Assembly: GCA_963753055.1 (NCBI GenBank)
Contig: CAVWAP010000001.1
Span: 124,001-188,000, forward strand
Reading direction: 5' to 3'
Source: JAUWGC01 sp963753055
Lineage (GTDB): Bacteria; Bacteroidota; Bacteroidia; Bacteroidales; B18-G4
Length of the DNA stretch: 64,000 nucleotides
Below are positions 44,831 through 53,455 of the stretch, one piece after another (positions within the stretch are counted from its first letter, which is position 1; each line of letters opens with the position of its first letter). Below the pieces are notes generated by a model, which worked only from the letters and a program-made list of their open reading frames with translations, did not search any database and was not told where the DNA came from. The position numbers were made by a program, and so were the translations under genes.

Positions 44831-45703
44831 GTGAAAACACTAAACCATACAGAATTGATTCTCACCCAGGAAGGGTGTATCTATCATTTAAATCTCAGGC
44901 CGGAACACCTGGCCGATACCATTATCCTTGTCGGCGATCCTGACAGGGTGCCCATGGTATCCGGTTTTTTTGATCAAATCGAGTTGAAAAGGCAGAACCG
45001 CGAGATTGTCACACATACCGGATCCTATAATAAAAAGCGCCTTACGGTGATCTCCACCGGTATGGGGCCCGATAATATCGACATCGTCCTGAATGAGCTG
45101 GACGCGCTGGTTAACATTGATTTTGATAAGAGAGTTCCAAAATCCGAACTCAAGTCGCTGAAGTTTATCAGGTTGGGTACCTCAGGTGCGATTCAGACCG
45201 ATCTTGAAATTGATCATTATGTTATCTCGGAATATGCCCTGGGACTGGATGGCTTGATGCATTTTTATAAGGGAGGCGATAGGATCATCGACCAGACACT
45301 AACTGATAAGTTCCTGGAGCACTTTAAACCAGCGTCACAGGCACCAACGCCATACATTATTCCTGGTTCTGCGGAATTGGCGGCTAAGTTCAGTGCAGAC
45401 TGGTATCGCGGGATAACGGTAACTGCACCTGGATTTTATGGTCCACAGGCCCGCAGCCTCAGGTTGGGGCTGACAGATCCGGACATGATATCCAGGCTTT
45501 CTTCATTTCGATCAAATGGATTACGCATCCTGAACTTCGAAATGGAATCATCGGCTATCTATGGCTTATCAAGGTTGATGGGACATGATTGCCTGACGAT
45601 TTGTCCGGTTGTGGCCTCCAGGGTTAACGATCAGTACAGCACGAATTATAAGCCTGTCATGGAGAACCTTATACAGGAGGTACTGAATAAACTAACTGAA
45701 TAA
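44831..45703 (+). CDS. Nucleoside phosphorylase (uridine phosphorylase-like)
   Basis: A 290-residue NP-I family enzyme. The phosphate-binding region is VGDPDRVPMVSGFF, IRLGTSGAIQ lies in the middle, and NFEMESSAIYGLSRLMGH holds the ribose- and base-contacting Met-Glu-Ser. It should release a base and ribose-1-phosphate from a nucleoside; uridine is the likely substrate. The start is a GTG at 44831; the N-terminal HTELILTQEGCIYHLNL matches related proteins, so no later start is needed. Confidence 0.88.
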   Translation: MKTLNHTELILTQEGCIYHLNLRPEHLADTIILVGDPDRVPMVSGFFDQIELKRQNREIVTHTGSYNKKRLTVISTGMGPDNIDIVLNELDALVNIDFDKRVPKSELKSLKFIRLGTSGAIQTDLEIDHYVISEYALGLDGLMHFYKGGDRIIDQTLTDKFLEHFKPASQAPTPYIIPGSAELAAKFSADWYRGITVTAPGFYGPQARSLRLGLTDPDMISRLSSFRSNGLRILNFEMESSAIYGLSRLMGHDCLTICPVVASRVNDQYSTNYKPVMENLIQEVLNKLTE

Positions 45704-45708
45704 GGCTG

Positions 45709-46566
45709 TTAATCCCTTAATAATTCATCAGTATTTTCCGGAACATAATTTTGCATGATATCCTTGATCAGGGTGATATAGGCATTACCCTTTTCAGAAT
45801 AACTGCCCAGGGTCTCTGAAAGTTTGTATGGATCAACTGACTGCCCGGAACTTCTATCTTCTGCCCTGATCTTCCTTAGTTTAACATAAGCAAACCCCGT
45901 GTTAAGGATACGCAGGTAGTCCTTGATAGCATCCAGCTTACTATGGTATTTCTTGACTTCAAAATCACTGCTTTGATCACCCTTTGGCCTGACACCACAA
46001 CCTTTAGAATAACAATGTACACCAAAATAATTGTTGGCCAGGAGGCAGAAACGGGATGAGCCCCAGCCGGATTCAATGATGGCCTGGGCCATGACTAATT
46101 TGGGAGGAATAATACCTGCCCTTAATGACAGGCTGTCAAGGCTTTTGTTAACATACTTTTCATTCGTGGAATTGATCGTATCTATTGCTGATAGACGATA
46201 ATAAAAAAGCAATGTATTAATTGCTGTCATGTTTTTGGCATTTAACCGCCCCTCTTTATTTACATCATCCCTGATCTCTTCTATTAATTCCCTTTGTATC
46301 AGTATGCTTTGATTGGCTGAATGGATCAAAGGAAGGAAGTTGGCAATGAATGCTTTACGTGATTCATCTATACTCTTAACAGTCTGGATTTGAGCAGGAT
46401 CGATATGAATCGGTTCAGGTATAATATGGATCGCATTGTAGGCCTGGTGGTCATGATGGGATTGGTATGATGATGATTTTTTACATGAAATATTGAAAAT
46501 TATCAAGCCTGAAACGATGACCAGGAAAGACTTTATGTATTGTCGCCTAACAAAAAATTGTTTCAT
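45709..46566 (-). CDS. Glucosaminidase-domain lipoprotein (Bax/FlgJ-like peptidoglycan hydrolase)
   Basis: A 285-residue predicted lipoprotein. The hydrophobic N-terminus ends in IIFNISCKKSS, giving a lipidated Cys. The catalytic domain has AQAIIESGWGSSRFCLLANN, where the Glu should act on the glycan strand, and YFGVHCYSKGCGV. A C-terminal helix set follows (LNTGFAYVKLRKIRAED). It likely cleaves N-acetylglucosamine linkages in peptidoglycan, as Bax and FlgJ homologues do. It is convergent with the nucleoside phosphorylase, with a 5-base gap. Confidence 0.87.
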   Translation of the reverse strand: MKQFFVRRQYIKSFLVIVSGLIIFNISCKKSSSYQSHHDHQAYNAIHIIPEPIHIDPAQIQTVKSIDESRKAFIANFLPLIHSANQSILIQRELIEEIRDDVNKEGRLNAKNMTAINTLLFYYRLSAIDTINSTNEKYVNKSLDSLSLRAGIIPPKLVMAQAIIESGWGSSRFCLLANNYFGVHCYSKGCGVRPKGDQSSDFEVKKYHSKLDAIKDYLRILNTGFAYVKLRKIRAEDRSSGQSVDPYKLSETLGSYSEKGNAYITLIKDIMQNYVPENTDELLRD

Positions 46567-46628
46567 TTGTTAAATTTTTGCATGGAATTTGTATTGAATA
46601 TTTAGAGCAATAATAATACATTAAGCGG

Positions 46629-46636
46629 TAAATTTG
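46629..46636 (+). promoter_or_regulatory. Candidate -7 boxes upstream of the SirB1-like gene
   Basis: TAAATTTG at 46629-46636 lies 26 bases before the ATG at 46662. A second match, TAATTTTG at 46651-46658, is too close to the ATG and overlaps the TTG that begins the longest frame. Confidence 0.35.
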
Positions 46637-46661
46637 GCAGATTGCAACTATAATTTTGAAG

Positions 46662-47543
46662 ATGAAACCCACAGAACATAAAGAACTGGATGCATTGATC
46701 AGCATGCTCGACGAGCCGGATATCTCGGTATTTGATCAGATCCGTGGGAAAATATTTACTTATGGTTCGGATGCCATTCCGTTGCTTGAGGACGCCTGGG
46801 AGAATGCATTCGATGCACTAATCCAACAAAGGATTGAAAATATCATCCATGATATCCAGCTTGATGATCTGTACAGTGAGCTGCACAGCTGGTCAAGGTT
46901 TGGCTATGCTGACCTGTTGAAAGGCTTCCTTTTGTTAACTAAATTCCAATACCCCGACCTGGATGAAGATAAGATGATCAAGGAAATAGGCAGGATCAGC
47001 CAGGATGTATGGCTGGAACTGAATCAGGACCTGACAGCTTTGGAAAAGGTAAAAGTCATCAATCATATCCTTTTCGACATTCATAAGTTCAAGGGCAACA
47101 AGACAAATATTCACTCGCCCGACAACTATTATCTTAAGAATGTTCTCGAAACCAAGAAGGGCAACCCTGTGTCTTTAGGCCTCATTTTTATCATCATCGC
47201 TCAAAGCCTTAAGATTCCGATTTATGGAGTTGACCTTCCAAGGCACTTTATTTTAGCATATAATGATGCTGGAGGAGGTGATACGGATATCTCCTCCGAG
47301 AAAGTATTATTCTACATCAACCCTTTTAATAAAGGAGCATTATTTACCAGGAATGAGATTGAGCTTTTCATCAAGCAGATGGACCTTGAGCCAAAGGATT
47401 CTTATTTTCAGTCCTGTGATAATGTTACAATCATCAAAAGATTAATGAATGAATTGGTTGTTGCCTACGAAAAGGCAGGTAACAAAGAAAAGATGGGAGA
47501 GTTGAAACTTTTGATGAGGGCTATCGAAACTGAAGAATCCTAG
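46662..47543 (+). CDS. SirB1-like transglutaminase-related family protein
   Basis: A 293-residue protein with the N-terminal helical region and transglutaminase-like core of the SirB1 family (about residues 85-240). Landmarks are VINHILFDIHKFKGNKTNI, YYLKNVLETKKGNPVSLGL and IPIYGVDLPRHFILAY. The usual catalytic Cys of transglutaminases is not evident, so enzymatic activity is uncertain, as for most of this family. The open frame starts at a TTG (46656); the ATG at 46662 is used. It is convergent with the frameshifted sugar transferase; the stops overlap by 4 bases. Confidence 0.85.
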   Translation: MKPTEHKELDALISMLDEPDISVFDQIRGKIFTYGSDAIPLLEDAWENAFDALIQQRIENIIHDIQLDDLYSELHSWSRFGYADLLKGFLLLTKFQYPDLDEDKMIKEIGRISQDVWLELNQDLTALEKVKVINHILFDIHKFKGNKTNIHSPDNYYLKNVLETKKGNPVSLGLIFIIIAQSLKIPIYGVDLPRHFILAYNDAGGGDTDISSEKVLFYINPFNKGALFTRNEIELFIKQMDLEPKDSYFQSCDNVTIIKRLMNELVVAYEKAGNKEKMGELKLLMRAIETEES

Positions 47544-48131
47544 AAAAAAATATTTCGAATCGTCCTAAGCAGGATTTTGATATCAGTCCCTAAGCTTTGT
47601 TCCTTTATATACTTTTGGTTCAGTTCAAGTTTGGCTGGCATGATGACTTCAATATATGTTTTCTCCGGATCTTCACTTTCCCCAAGTAATTTACTTTCCT
47701 CAATATATTTCATTGAAGCATAGTCTGTTAACCCAGGCCTCACGTCTAATACTGTGAGTTGTTCAGGCGTATAGAGGTCGACATACTTGCGTACTTCCGG
47801 CCGGGGGCCAATGAAACTCATTTCTCCGATCAGGATATTCCAGAGCTGCGGGAACTCATCCAGTTTGTATCTCCTCAGGAATTTCCCTGCCCGGGTGATC
47901 CGCTTGTCTTTCTCCCCTATAGTAAGCAGTCCGTGCTGATCGGAATCTAGGAACATGGTCCGGAACTTCAGCAGATTAAAATCTTTGTTTGTGCTGGCCA
48001 ACTCTGCATTGCCTGTAGCAGGCACCTCCTTTGGAATCAAGTGTTATCCAGATGGCAAAAATGAAAAAAAATGGCAGGAGCAGGATAGAGCTAAAGAAAG
48101 ATAGGGTTATGTCGAACAGTCGTTTCAGCAT
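47540..48131 (-). pseudogene. Bacterial sugar transferase (WbaP/PglC-like), interrupted by a frameshift
   Basis: Read across the break, the gene encodes about 196 residues. It starts MLKRLFDITLSFFSSILLLP and has the membrane helix typical of polyprenyl-phosphate sugar-1-phosphate transferases. The frame stops at GQHKQRF just where the family reads VGxxxKDFNLLKFRTM; the +1 frame resumes with NKDFNLLKFRTM and later RRYKLDEFPQLWNIL and MSFIGPRPEV. One extra base in the T-run at about 47988-47990 explains the break. The ATG at 48131 overlaps the stop of the aminotransferase (TAATG). It is either a real mutation or a sequencing error. The intact protein would start glycan synthesis. Confidence 0.85.
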
Positions 48132-49351
48132 TACTGGATATTTTCTTCCACAGCCTTGATAACGGCATTGATCACTTTTTGTACTTTATCATCGTCCAGG
48201 TCATAATACACCGGTAGAGAGATCTCTTTAGAGAAATTGTCGTAGGAAACAGGATAATCATCCATATTGTATCCATTGTTGCTGTAGTAGCTGAGCAATG
48301 GTAAAGGGATAAAATGCACATTTACTGCCACTCCCTGTGAGAAGATCGATTGCATGATCCTGTTACGGACATCTTCATCAATACCATTGATCCTCAATAG
48401 AAAAACATGGTATGATGAGGTCTTTTCATCATTTGCATATTCGGGAACCTGTGCCCAGTGATATGCTGAGAATCCCTCTGAGTACAGGTCAAAAATATGC
48501 CTGCGCCTTACCAGCATATCATCATCATACCTTTCCAGTTCCACCAGGCCCATGGAGGCCTGAATATCTGTCATATTATATTTATAACCGGCCTCAATCA
48601 CATCATAACGCCACTGCCCGATTTGTGTCTTGGTCAATGCATCCTTGGTTTGTCCGTGCAGCGATTTGATACAAAGGTCTTTGTATAGCTGCTCATTGTC
48701 GAAGGGAGCTGGCAGGTTCAGGCAGACTGCACCACCCTCTGCCGTGGTCAGGTTTTTGACTGCATGGAAAGAGAAGACCGTAATATCTGTGAGGTTGCCG
48801 CTGCGCTTGCCTTTGTAAGCCGCTCCTATTGAATGTGCTGCATCTGCCAGGACAAGTATCCTGCCCAGATCTTGTTGTTCAGGAGTCTGTGGATCAAATA
48901 ATTTGACGATACCAGGATCCCTTACGATCTGGTTGATCTCATCATAGTCGCAGGGGTAACCGGCCAGATCGACCGGGATGATCACCTTGGTATTGGGTGT
49001 GATGGCTTTCCTGATGCCTTCAACATCAATATTAAAATCATCCTGAATATCCACCATGACGGGCCTGGCACCGCAATGCACAACCACATTCGCTGTAGCT
49101 GAATAAGTATATGCCGGTACTATAACTTCATCTCCATCTCCCACGCCGAACCACCTCAGCATGAGTTCCAAGCCGGCAGAGCCGGAGCTGGCACACAAGG
49201 TTGCCTTATGACCGGCATAGGCTGTCAGCTTCTTTTCAAAAAGTTTGGTTTTCGGGCCGGTCGTGATCCATCCCGATCGCAAAGTGTCGACCACTTCGTC
49301 GATGATCTTCTGATCCATTCTCGGGGGACTGAAAGGGATTTCGATGGCCAT
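48131..49351 (-). CDS. DegT/DnrJ/EryC1/StrS aminotransferase (PglE/ArnB-like)
   Basis: A 406-residue PLP sugar aminotransferase. Lys199 in FSFHAVKNLTTAEGGAV should hold the cofactor. LRSGWITTGPKTKLFEKKL, SSGSAGLELMLRWFGVG and VPAYTYSATANVV match the family. It is clearly different from the WecE-like enzyme at 25870. It is likely an amino-sugar nucleotide enzyme, such as a UDP-4-amino-6-deoxy-GlcNAc producer. Coupled (TAATG) to the sugar transferase gene, it would supply the first sugar of a surface glycan. The start is the ATG at 49351. Confidence 0.87.
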   Translation of the reverse strand: MAIEIPFSPPRMDQKIIDEVVDTLRSGWITTGPKTKLFEKKLTAYAGHKATLCASSGSAGLELMLRWFGVGDGDEVIVPAYTYSATANVVVHCGARPVMVDIQDDFNIDVEGIRKAITPNTKVIIPVDLAGYPCDYDEINQIVRDPGIVKLFDPQTPEQQDLGRILVLADAAHSIGAAYKGKRSGNLTDITVFSFHAVKNLTTAEGGAVCLNLPAPFDNEQLYKDLCIKSLHGQTKDALTKTQIGQWRYDVIEAGYKYNMTDIQASMGLVELERYDDDMLVRRRHIFDLYSEGFSAYHWAQVPEYANDEKTSSYHVFLLRINGIDEDVRNRIMQSIFSQGVAVNVHFIPLPLLSYYSNNGYNMDDYPVSYDNFSKEISLPVYYDLDDDKVQKVINAVIKAVEENIQ

Positions 49352-49363
49352 GCGATTATCTTG

Positions 49364-50317
49364 TTAGGAGAAGTACTGTTTTAAGAACTCGTTAATATTA
49401 TACTCGACACGCCCTGTCACATTGTTGAGGTCGGCTCGTTGGAAGGCTTCCCCTGTGATGCTTTCAAAGAGTTCAATATATCTTTCAGAAACTGAGTGAA
49501 CAAATTCATCCGGCATATTGGGCATTTCTTGTCCTGCCTGTCCCTGGAAGCCTTGATCCATAAGCCATTCCCTTACAAATTCCTTGGACAGCTGGCGCTG
49601 GTTTTCTCCTGAAGCCTGTCTTTCTTCATAGCCATCTTTATAGAAGTACCTTGATGAATCGGGGGTATGGATCTCGTCGATCAGGGTGATCTGTCCATTA
49701 ACATGGCCGAATTCATATTTGGTGTCGACCAGGATCAGTCCTTTTTCATCAGCTATTTCGGAGCCACGCTGAAATAGCTGCCTTGTATATTTATCGAGTG
49801 CATGGTACTCATCCTCAGGCACCAATCCCTGTCTTATGATCTCCTCTTTCGAGATATCTTCATCATGCCCTTCAGTAGCCTTGGTTGTGGGGGTGACGAT
49901 AGGTGAAGGAAAAGCCTGATGTTCCTTCATGCTGTCAGGGATAGGAACGCCACAGATCTCTCTCGCTCCTTTTTTGTATGTTCTCCACGAGCTGCCAGTC
50001 AGGTAGCCGCGGATGATCATCTCCACGGGATAAGGATTGCAATATTTACCCACCATCACCATGGGGTCGGGGGTTGCGATTTTCCAGTTTGGAACAATAT
50101 CCTGCGTGGCATCCAGGAACTTTTCAGCGATCTGGTTCAGCACCTGGCCTTTGTAAGGAATACCTCGGGGCAACACAACATCAAAAGCTGAAATCCTGTC
50201 AGAAACGACCATCACCAGAAGCTCATCCTTAATATTATATACGTCCCGTACCTTACCTTTGTAAACGCTTTTCTGTCCGGGAAAGTTAAAGTCGGTTTTT
50301 ACCAATGCCTTGTTCAT
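49364..50317 (-). CDS. purC: Phosphoribosylaminoimidazolesuccinocarboxamide synthase
   Basis: A 317-residue SAICAR synthetase of purine synthesis. KSVYKGKVRDVYNI, VVSDRISAFDVVLPRGIPYK, EMIIRGYLTGSSWRTYKKG and ILVDTKYEFGHVNGQITLID carry the ATP- and substrate-binding signatures. The length matches the long PurC subfamily common in Bacteroidota, with an extended C-terminus. It starts at the ATG at 50317, 124 bases after phoH in the same direction; a palindromic repeat fills that gap. Confidence 0.95.
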   Translation of the reverse strand: MNKALVKTDFNFPGQKSVYKGKVRDVYNIKDELLVMVVSDRISAFDVVLPRGIPYKGQVLNQIAEKFLDATQDIVPNWKIATPDPMVMVGKYCNPYPVEMIIRGYLTGSSWRTYKKGAREICGVPIPDSMKEHQAFPSPIVTPTTKATEGHDEDISKEEIIRQGLVPEDEYHALDKYTRQLFQRGSEIADEKGLILVDTKYEFGHVNGQITLIDEIHTPDSSRYFYKDGYEERQASGENQRQLSKEFVREWLMDQGFQGQAGQEMPNMPDEFVHSVSERYIELFESITGEAFQRADLNNVTGRVEYNINEFLKQYFS

Positions 50318-50359
50318 TTATTTTGAAATTTTGTAGGAACAAAAGTAAATATATTTTCA

Positions 50360-50440
50360 TTTACCATGTTCAATGTATCATGTTCCATGTTCCAGCTTTA
50401 AATGGTACCTGGAACATGGAACCTCGAACATGGAACATCC
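50360..50440. repeat. GTTCCA/CATG-word palindromic repeat, copy B
   Basis: GTTCCATGTTCCAG at 50382-50395 faces CTGGAACATGGAAC at 50409-50422, a perfect 14-bp inverted repeat with a 13-base loop. A further TCGAACATGGAACAT follows. The first 18 bases, TTTACCATGTTCAATGTA, also occur at 25808. It fills the purC/phoH spacer and stops 2 bases before the phoH stop. Confidence 0.85.
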
Positions 50441-50441
50441 A

Positions 50442-51398
50442 TTATTCCCCTCCCTGGTTATCATACGCCTTCAATATAGTCGTAACCAGCTTATGCCGTA
50501 TGATATCCCTGTCGTCCAGGAAGATAAAGTCAATGCCGGGTGTGCCCTTGAGTATCTTCATGGCATGGATGAGGCCGGATTCCTGCTTGTGTGGCAGGTC
50601 GATCTGGGTGATGTCGCCGGTGACGATAAACTTTGCCGACCTTCCCATTCTTGTGAGGAACATCTTAAGCTGATTGGGGGTAGTGTTTTGGGCTTCATCC
50701 AGGATGGCGAAAGCATGATCCAGGGTGCGGCCGCGCATAAATGCCAGCGGTGCAACCTCTATGGTGCCGTCCTCAAGATAAGAAAGCAGGCGTTGAGTAG
50801 GCAGCATGTCGCGCAGGGCATCATAAAGTGGTTGCAGGTAAGGATCAAGCTTATCTTTCAGGTCGCCGGGAAGGAAGCCGAGGTTCTCACCGGCTTCAAC
50901 AGCAGGACGTGTGAGGATAATCCGTTTGACTTCTTTGTTTTTGAGGGCCCTGACCGCCAGCGCTACTGCAGTATAGGTTTTTCCTGTACCTGCGGGTCCA
51001 ATGGCAATGACCATATCATGCTTCATGGAGCTTTTAGCCATCTTCCGCTGGTTTACCGTCCTGGCTTTAATCAGTAAACCATCGCGGCCATGAACCAGGA
51101 TATCGCTGTCTTTACCCGGGCTGGGCTCTTCCTTGTGATTGGAGTTGCCTTCTCCCATGATCTGCAGGATATCACTCTCGTTTATCCTTCCAAAGCGGTC
51201 GAAATTATGTAGCAGGAGCTTAAACTTTTCTTCAAAAATATCAAGGTCATTATCATCACCCATAATCTTCAGGTTTTCACCACGGGCAATGATCTTGAGT
51301 TTCGGAAAAATGTCTTTGATAAGGTTCAGGTTAATGTCGTTTGGACCGTATATTTCTAACGGACTGTAAATCTCGAGGCCGATTATGCGTTCACCCAT
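50442..51398 (-). CDS. PhoH family protein
   Basis: A 318-residue PhoH/PhoL-type NTPase. Walker A is GPAGTGKTYTAVALA (about residues 134-148), Walker B is FAILDEAQNTTPNQLKMFL, and VTGDITQIDLPHKQESGL forms the sensor motif. The N-terminal 110 residues form the RNA-binding-like extension. E. coli PhoL (YbeZ) acts with the ribosome-maturation RNase YbeY; ybeY is not in this window. The start is the ATG at 51398. Confidence 0.93.
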   Translation of the reverse strand: MGERIIGLEIYSPLEIYGPNDINLNLIKDIFPKLKIIARGENLKIMGDDNDLDIFEEKFKLLLHNFDRFGRINESDILQIMGEGNSNHKEEPSPGKDSDILVHGRDGLLIKARTVNQRKMAKSSMKHDMVIAIGPAGTGKTYTAVALAVRALKNKEVKRIILTRPAVEAGENLGFLPGDLKDKLDPYLQPLYDALRDMLPTQRLLSYLEDGTIEVAPLAFMRGRTLDHAFAILDEAQNTTPNQLKMFLTRMGRSAKFIVTGDITQIDLPHKQESGLIHAMKILKGTPGIDFIFLDDRDIIRHKLVTTILKAYDNQGGE

Positions 51399-51475
51399 AT
51401 GATCTGGTTTGTTTTTTGCTTTTAGCTATTTCAAAATTAAGAAAATTTGCTAGTTAATGATAGTATTAAATTTAC

Positions 51476-51483
51476 TACTTTTG
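51476..51483 (+). promoter_or_regulatory. Candidate -7 box (TACTTTTG) for the SAM hydrolase gene
   Basis: TACTTTTG lies 27 bases before the ATG at 51511. A TTTG at 51446 is 26 bases upstream, longer than the usual spacing. Confidence 0.4.
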
Positions 51484-51510
51484 AAGCCAATATAAGCTAC
51501 AGATACTAGT

Positions 51511-52284
51511 ATGGGGATCATTACATTAACAAGCGATTGGGGATTAAAAGATCATTATGCCGGATCGGTCAGGGGAACCATCATGAAGCAATGGCCGGAG
51601 GCTACCATCATCGACATTTCACATGATATTCCACCATTTAACATCAAAGAGGCGGCCTTCATTGTTAAAAACGCTTATCCCAGTTTTCCCGAAGGTACGG
51701 TTCACATCATAGGTATCAACACCGAGGAGTCAGACATCTATCCTCATGTAGCTGTATTTATTCATGGGCAATATTTTATTGGCAGCGACAATGGCATTTT
51801 CGCCCTGATATTTGACGAAGAACCAGATAAGATCATTGAGCTTAATATTGTGCAGGATACTGACCTGTTTACTTTTTCTACCCGTGACAGGTTTGTGAAG
51901 GCAGCCGTGCATCTTATTTCAGGAAAGAAGCTGGCAGAGCTGGGTACTAAACGCAAGAACCTGACCGAAAAGATACTGTTCAAGCCCGTGATAGAAAAGG
52001 ATGTGATCAAGGGTATGGTTATTTATGTCGACAATTATGAAAATGTGATTACCAATATTACCCGCGATCTCTTTGAAAAATCGCGCAAAGGAAGAAAGTT
52101 TCGTATTTTGATCAGGGGAGGGGAGATTAATAAAATCAGTGACTCCTACTCCGAAGTGCCTGTGGGTGAGATTCTTGCCTTGTTCGGCACTACCGGCCAT
52201 CTGGAGATTGCTATGAACAATGGCACTGCCAGCAGCCTGCTGGGATTGGATCTGGATGATCCGGTTCGCATTGAGTTCAGTTAA
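51511..52284 (+). CDS. SAM hydroxide adenosyltransferase (DUF62 family SAM hydrolase)
   Basis: A 257-residue member of the family that includes fluorinase and chlorinase. The N-terminal motif LTSDWGLKDHYAGSVRG holds the conserved Asp, HDIPPFNIKEAAF and VGIN-like HIIGINTEES follow, and FIGSDNGIFALIF is the family glycine loop. Family members without the halogen-specific loop hydrolyse SAM to adenosine and methionine, and this is the likely reaction. No halogenase-specific 23-residue insertion is visible. It is divergent from phoH and upstream of gldF. Confidence 0.88.
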   Translation: MGIITLTSDWGLKDHYAGSVRGTIMKQWPEATIIDISHDIPPFNIKEAAFIVKNAYPSFPEGTVHIIGINTEESDIYPHVAVFIHGQYFIGSDNGIFALIFDEEPDKIIELNIVQDTDLFTFSTRDRFVKAAVHLISGKKLAELGTKRKNLTEKILFKPVIEKDVIKGMVIYVDNYENVITNITRDLFEKSRKGRKFRILIRGGEINKISDSYSEVPVGEILALFGTTGHLEIAMNNGTASSLLGLDLDDPVRIEFS

Positions 52285-52298
52285 GCTTTTTTGGAAAT

Positions 52299-52516
52299 AT
52301 AGTAATATGTAATAAGTATTAGGTATTATTTATTGAGTCTTGAGTTAGATATTTAGTAGGGGGTAGTGTTGCTTATAATACTAACTCACTTATGGCGACG
52401 TTTAGAAGAAAACATTATTTTTGCCATAATACAAATCATCATTTATAGTACCTAATACCTAATACCTAATACCTAATACCTAATACATAATACATAATAC
52501 ATAATACTTAATACTT
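52299..52516. repeat. Nested palindrome with TAATACC/TAATACA tandem array upstream of gldF
   Basis: GTATTAGGTATT at 52316-52327 is the exact reverse complement of AATACCTAATAC, which recurs in the array at about 52449-52515 (7-bp unit TAATACC about five times, then TAATACA three times and TAATACT). Inside the loop, TGAGTTAG (52341-52348) faces CTAACTCA (52381-52388). It fills the SAM hydrolase/gldF spacer. Confidence 0.85.
52416..52423 (+). promoter_or_regulatory. Candidate -7 box (TATTTTTG) for gldF
   Basis: TATTTTTG lies in the loop of the nested palindrome, about 142 bases before the gldF ATG, so a transcript from here would carry the TAATACC array in its leader. There is no clear -33 box. 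Confidence 0.3.
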
Positions 52517-52564
52517 GAAACACCCAATCCTATTATCTGAAATAAACCATGACCATCCTGACAA

Positions 52565-53299
52565 ATGATTGCATTGCTTAAAAAAGAAATAAGCTCATTC
52601 CTAAGTTCCCTCATGGGGTATATAGTGATTACGGTATTCTTGCTGGTGATCGGCTTATTTCTATGGGTGTTCCCATTGGATTCAAACATATTGGTATTCG
52701 GGTATGCTAATATCGACGGGCTCTTTACCCTTGCGCCATTTGTCTTTTTGTTCCTGATCCCGGCGATCACCATGCGCATGTTTGCCGAAGAGAAGAAAAC
52801 AGGGACAATAGAGCTGATACTAACAAGACCTCTGACTGACCTCAAGATCATCCTGGCCAAGTTTTTTGCGGGATTGGTCCTTGTTATTATTGCATTGATC
52901 CCTACATTGATCTATTTCTATTCAGTCTACCAGCTGGGCTTGCCACCGGGTAATCTTGATCAGGGCGCGATTTGGGGAAGTTATATAGGATTATTATTGC
53001 TTGGCGCCACTTTTGTTGCCATGGGCCTTTTTGCATCATCAATAACAGATAACCAGATCATCTCATTCATCATCGCCGTGGTCCTTTGTGGCTTTGTGTA
53101 TATGGGCTTTGAGTTCATCTGGTCGCTCGACCTCTTTGGCAATTTTGATTTGTTAATCCGTTCCCTGGGCATCAGCTCACACTATGCATCTATAAGCCGC
53201 GGTGTGGTTGACACCAGAGATATAATATATTTTCTGAGTTTAATTGCTTTGTTTATTCTGCTGACGAAATTTTCATTGGTAAGCCGTAAGTGGGAATAG
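52565..53299 (+). CDS. gldF: Gliding motility ABC transporter permease GldF
   Basis: A 244-residue ABC-2-type permease with about six membrane helices. LLKKEISSFLSSLMGYIVI at the start, AITMRMFAEEKKTGTIELI (the conserved cytoplasmic loop) and LTRPLTDLKIILAKFFAG mark the family. With GldG and the ATPase GldA it forms the Gld transporter required for gliding in some Bacteroidota. No gldA is present in this window. The next gene, gldG, follows after a purine-rich repeat, an unusually long gap for partners. Confidence 0.9.
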   Translation: MIALLKKEISSFLSSLMGYIVITVFLLVIGLFLWVFPLDSNILVFGYANIDGLFTLAPFVFLFLIPAITMRMFAEEKKTGTIELILTRPLTDLKIILAKFFAGLVLVIIALIPTLIYFYSVYQLGLPPGNLDQGAIWGSYIGLLLLGATFVAMGLFASSITDNQIISFIIAVVLCGFVYMGFEFIWSLDLFGNFDLLIRSLGISSHYASISRGVVDTRDIIYFLSLIALFILLTKFSLVSRKWE

Positions 53300-53300
53300 C

Positions 53301-53452
53301 GGAAGGAGAGAAGAGAGAAGAGAGAAGAGAGAAGAGAAAAGAGAGAAGTGGAGCGAGGCAAAGCCGAGGGACATCCCGCCGAAGGCGGGGAGAAAAGAGA
53401 AAAGAGAAAAGAGAAAAGAGAAAAGAGAAAAGAGAGAAGAGAGAAACTGACA
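53301..53452. repeat. GAGAAGA homopurine tract with an embedded 55-bp repeat between gldF and gldG
   Basis: Two purine-only runs (53301-53347 and about 53391-53446), built of GAGAAGA and GAAAAGA words, flank copy 1 of the 55-bp repeat at 53342-53396. The tract starts at the gldF stop codon. The same purine words occur at 29619-29675. Confidence 0.88.
53342..53396 (+). repeat. 55-bp direct repeat, copy 1 (upstream of gldG)
   Basis: An exact 55-base match to 55191-55245. It contains AGCGAGGCAAAGCCGAGGG and the hairpin CCCGCC-GAA-GGCGGG. The copies lie on the two sides of gldG. Confidence 0.93.
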
Positions 53453-53455
53453 ACT

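Noticed and set aside
51511..52284. Fluorinase or chlorinase
   Set aside because: It is the same superfamily, but no halogen-specific insertion loop could be seen; SAM hydrolysis is the default assignment.
53348..53455. GldG N-terminal extension encoded by the purine repeat
   Set aside because: It is made almost only of K, R, E and G from repeat words and starts at a GTG inside the 55-bp repeat.
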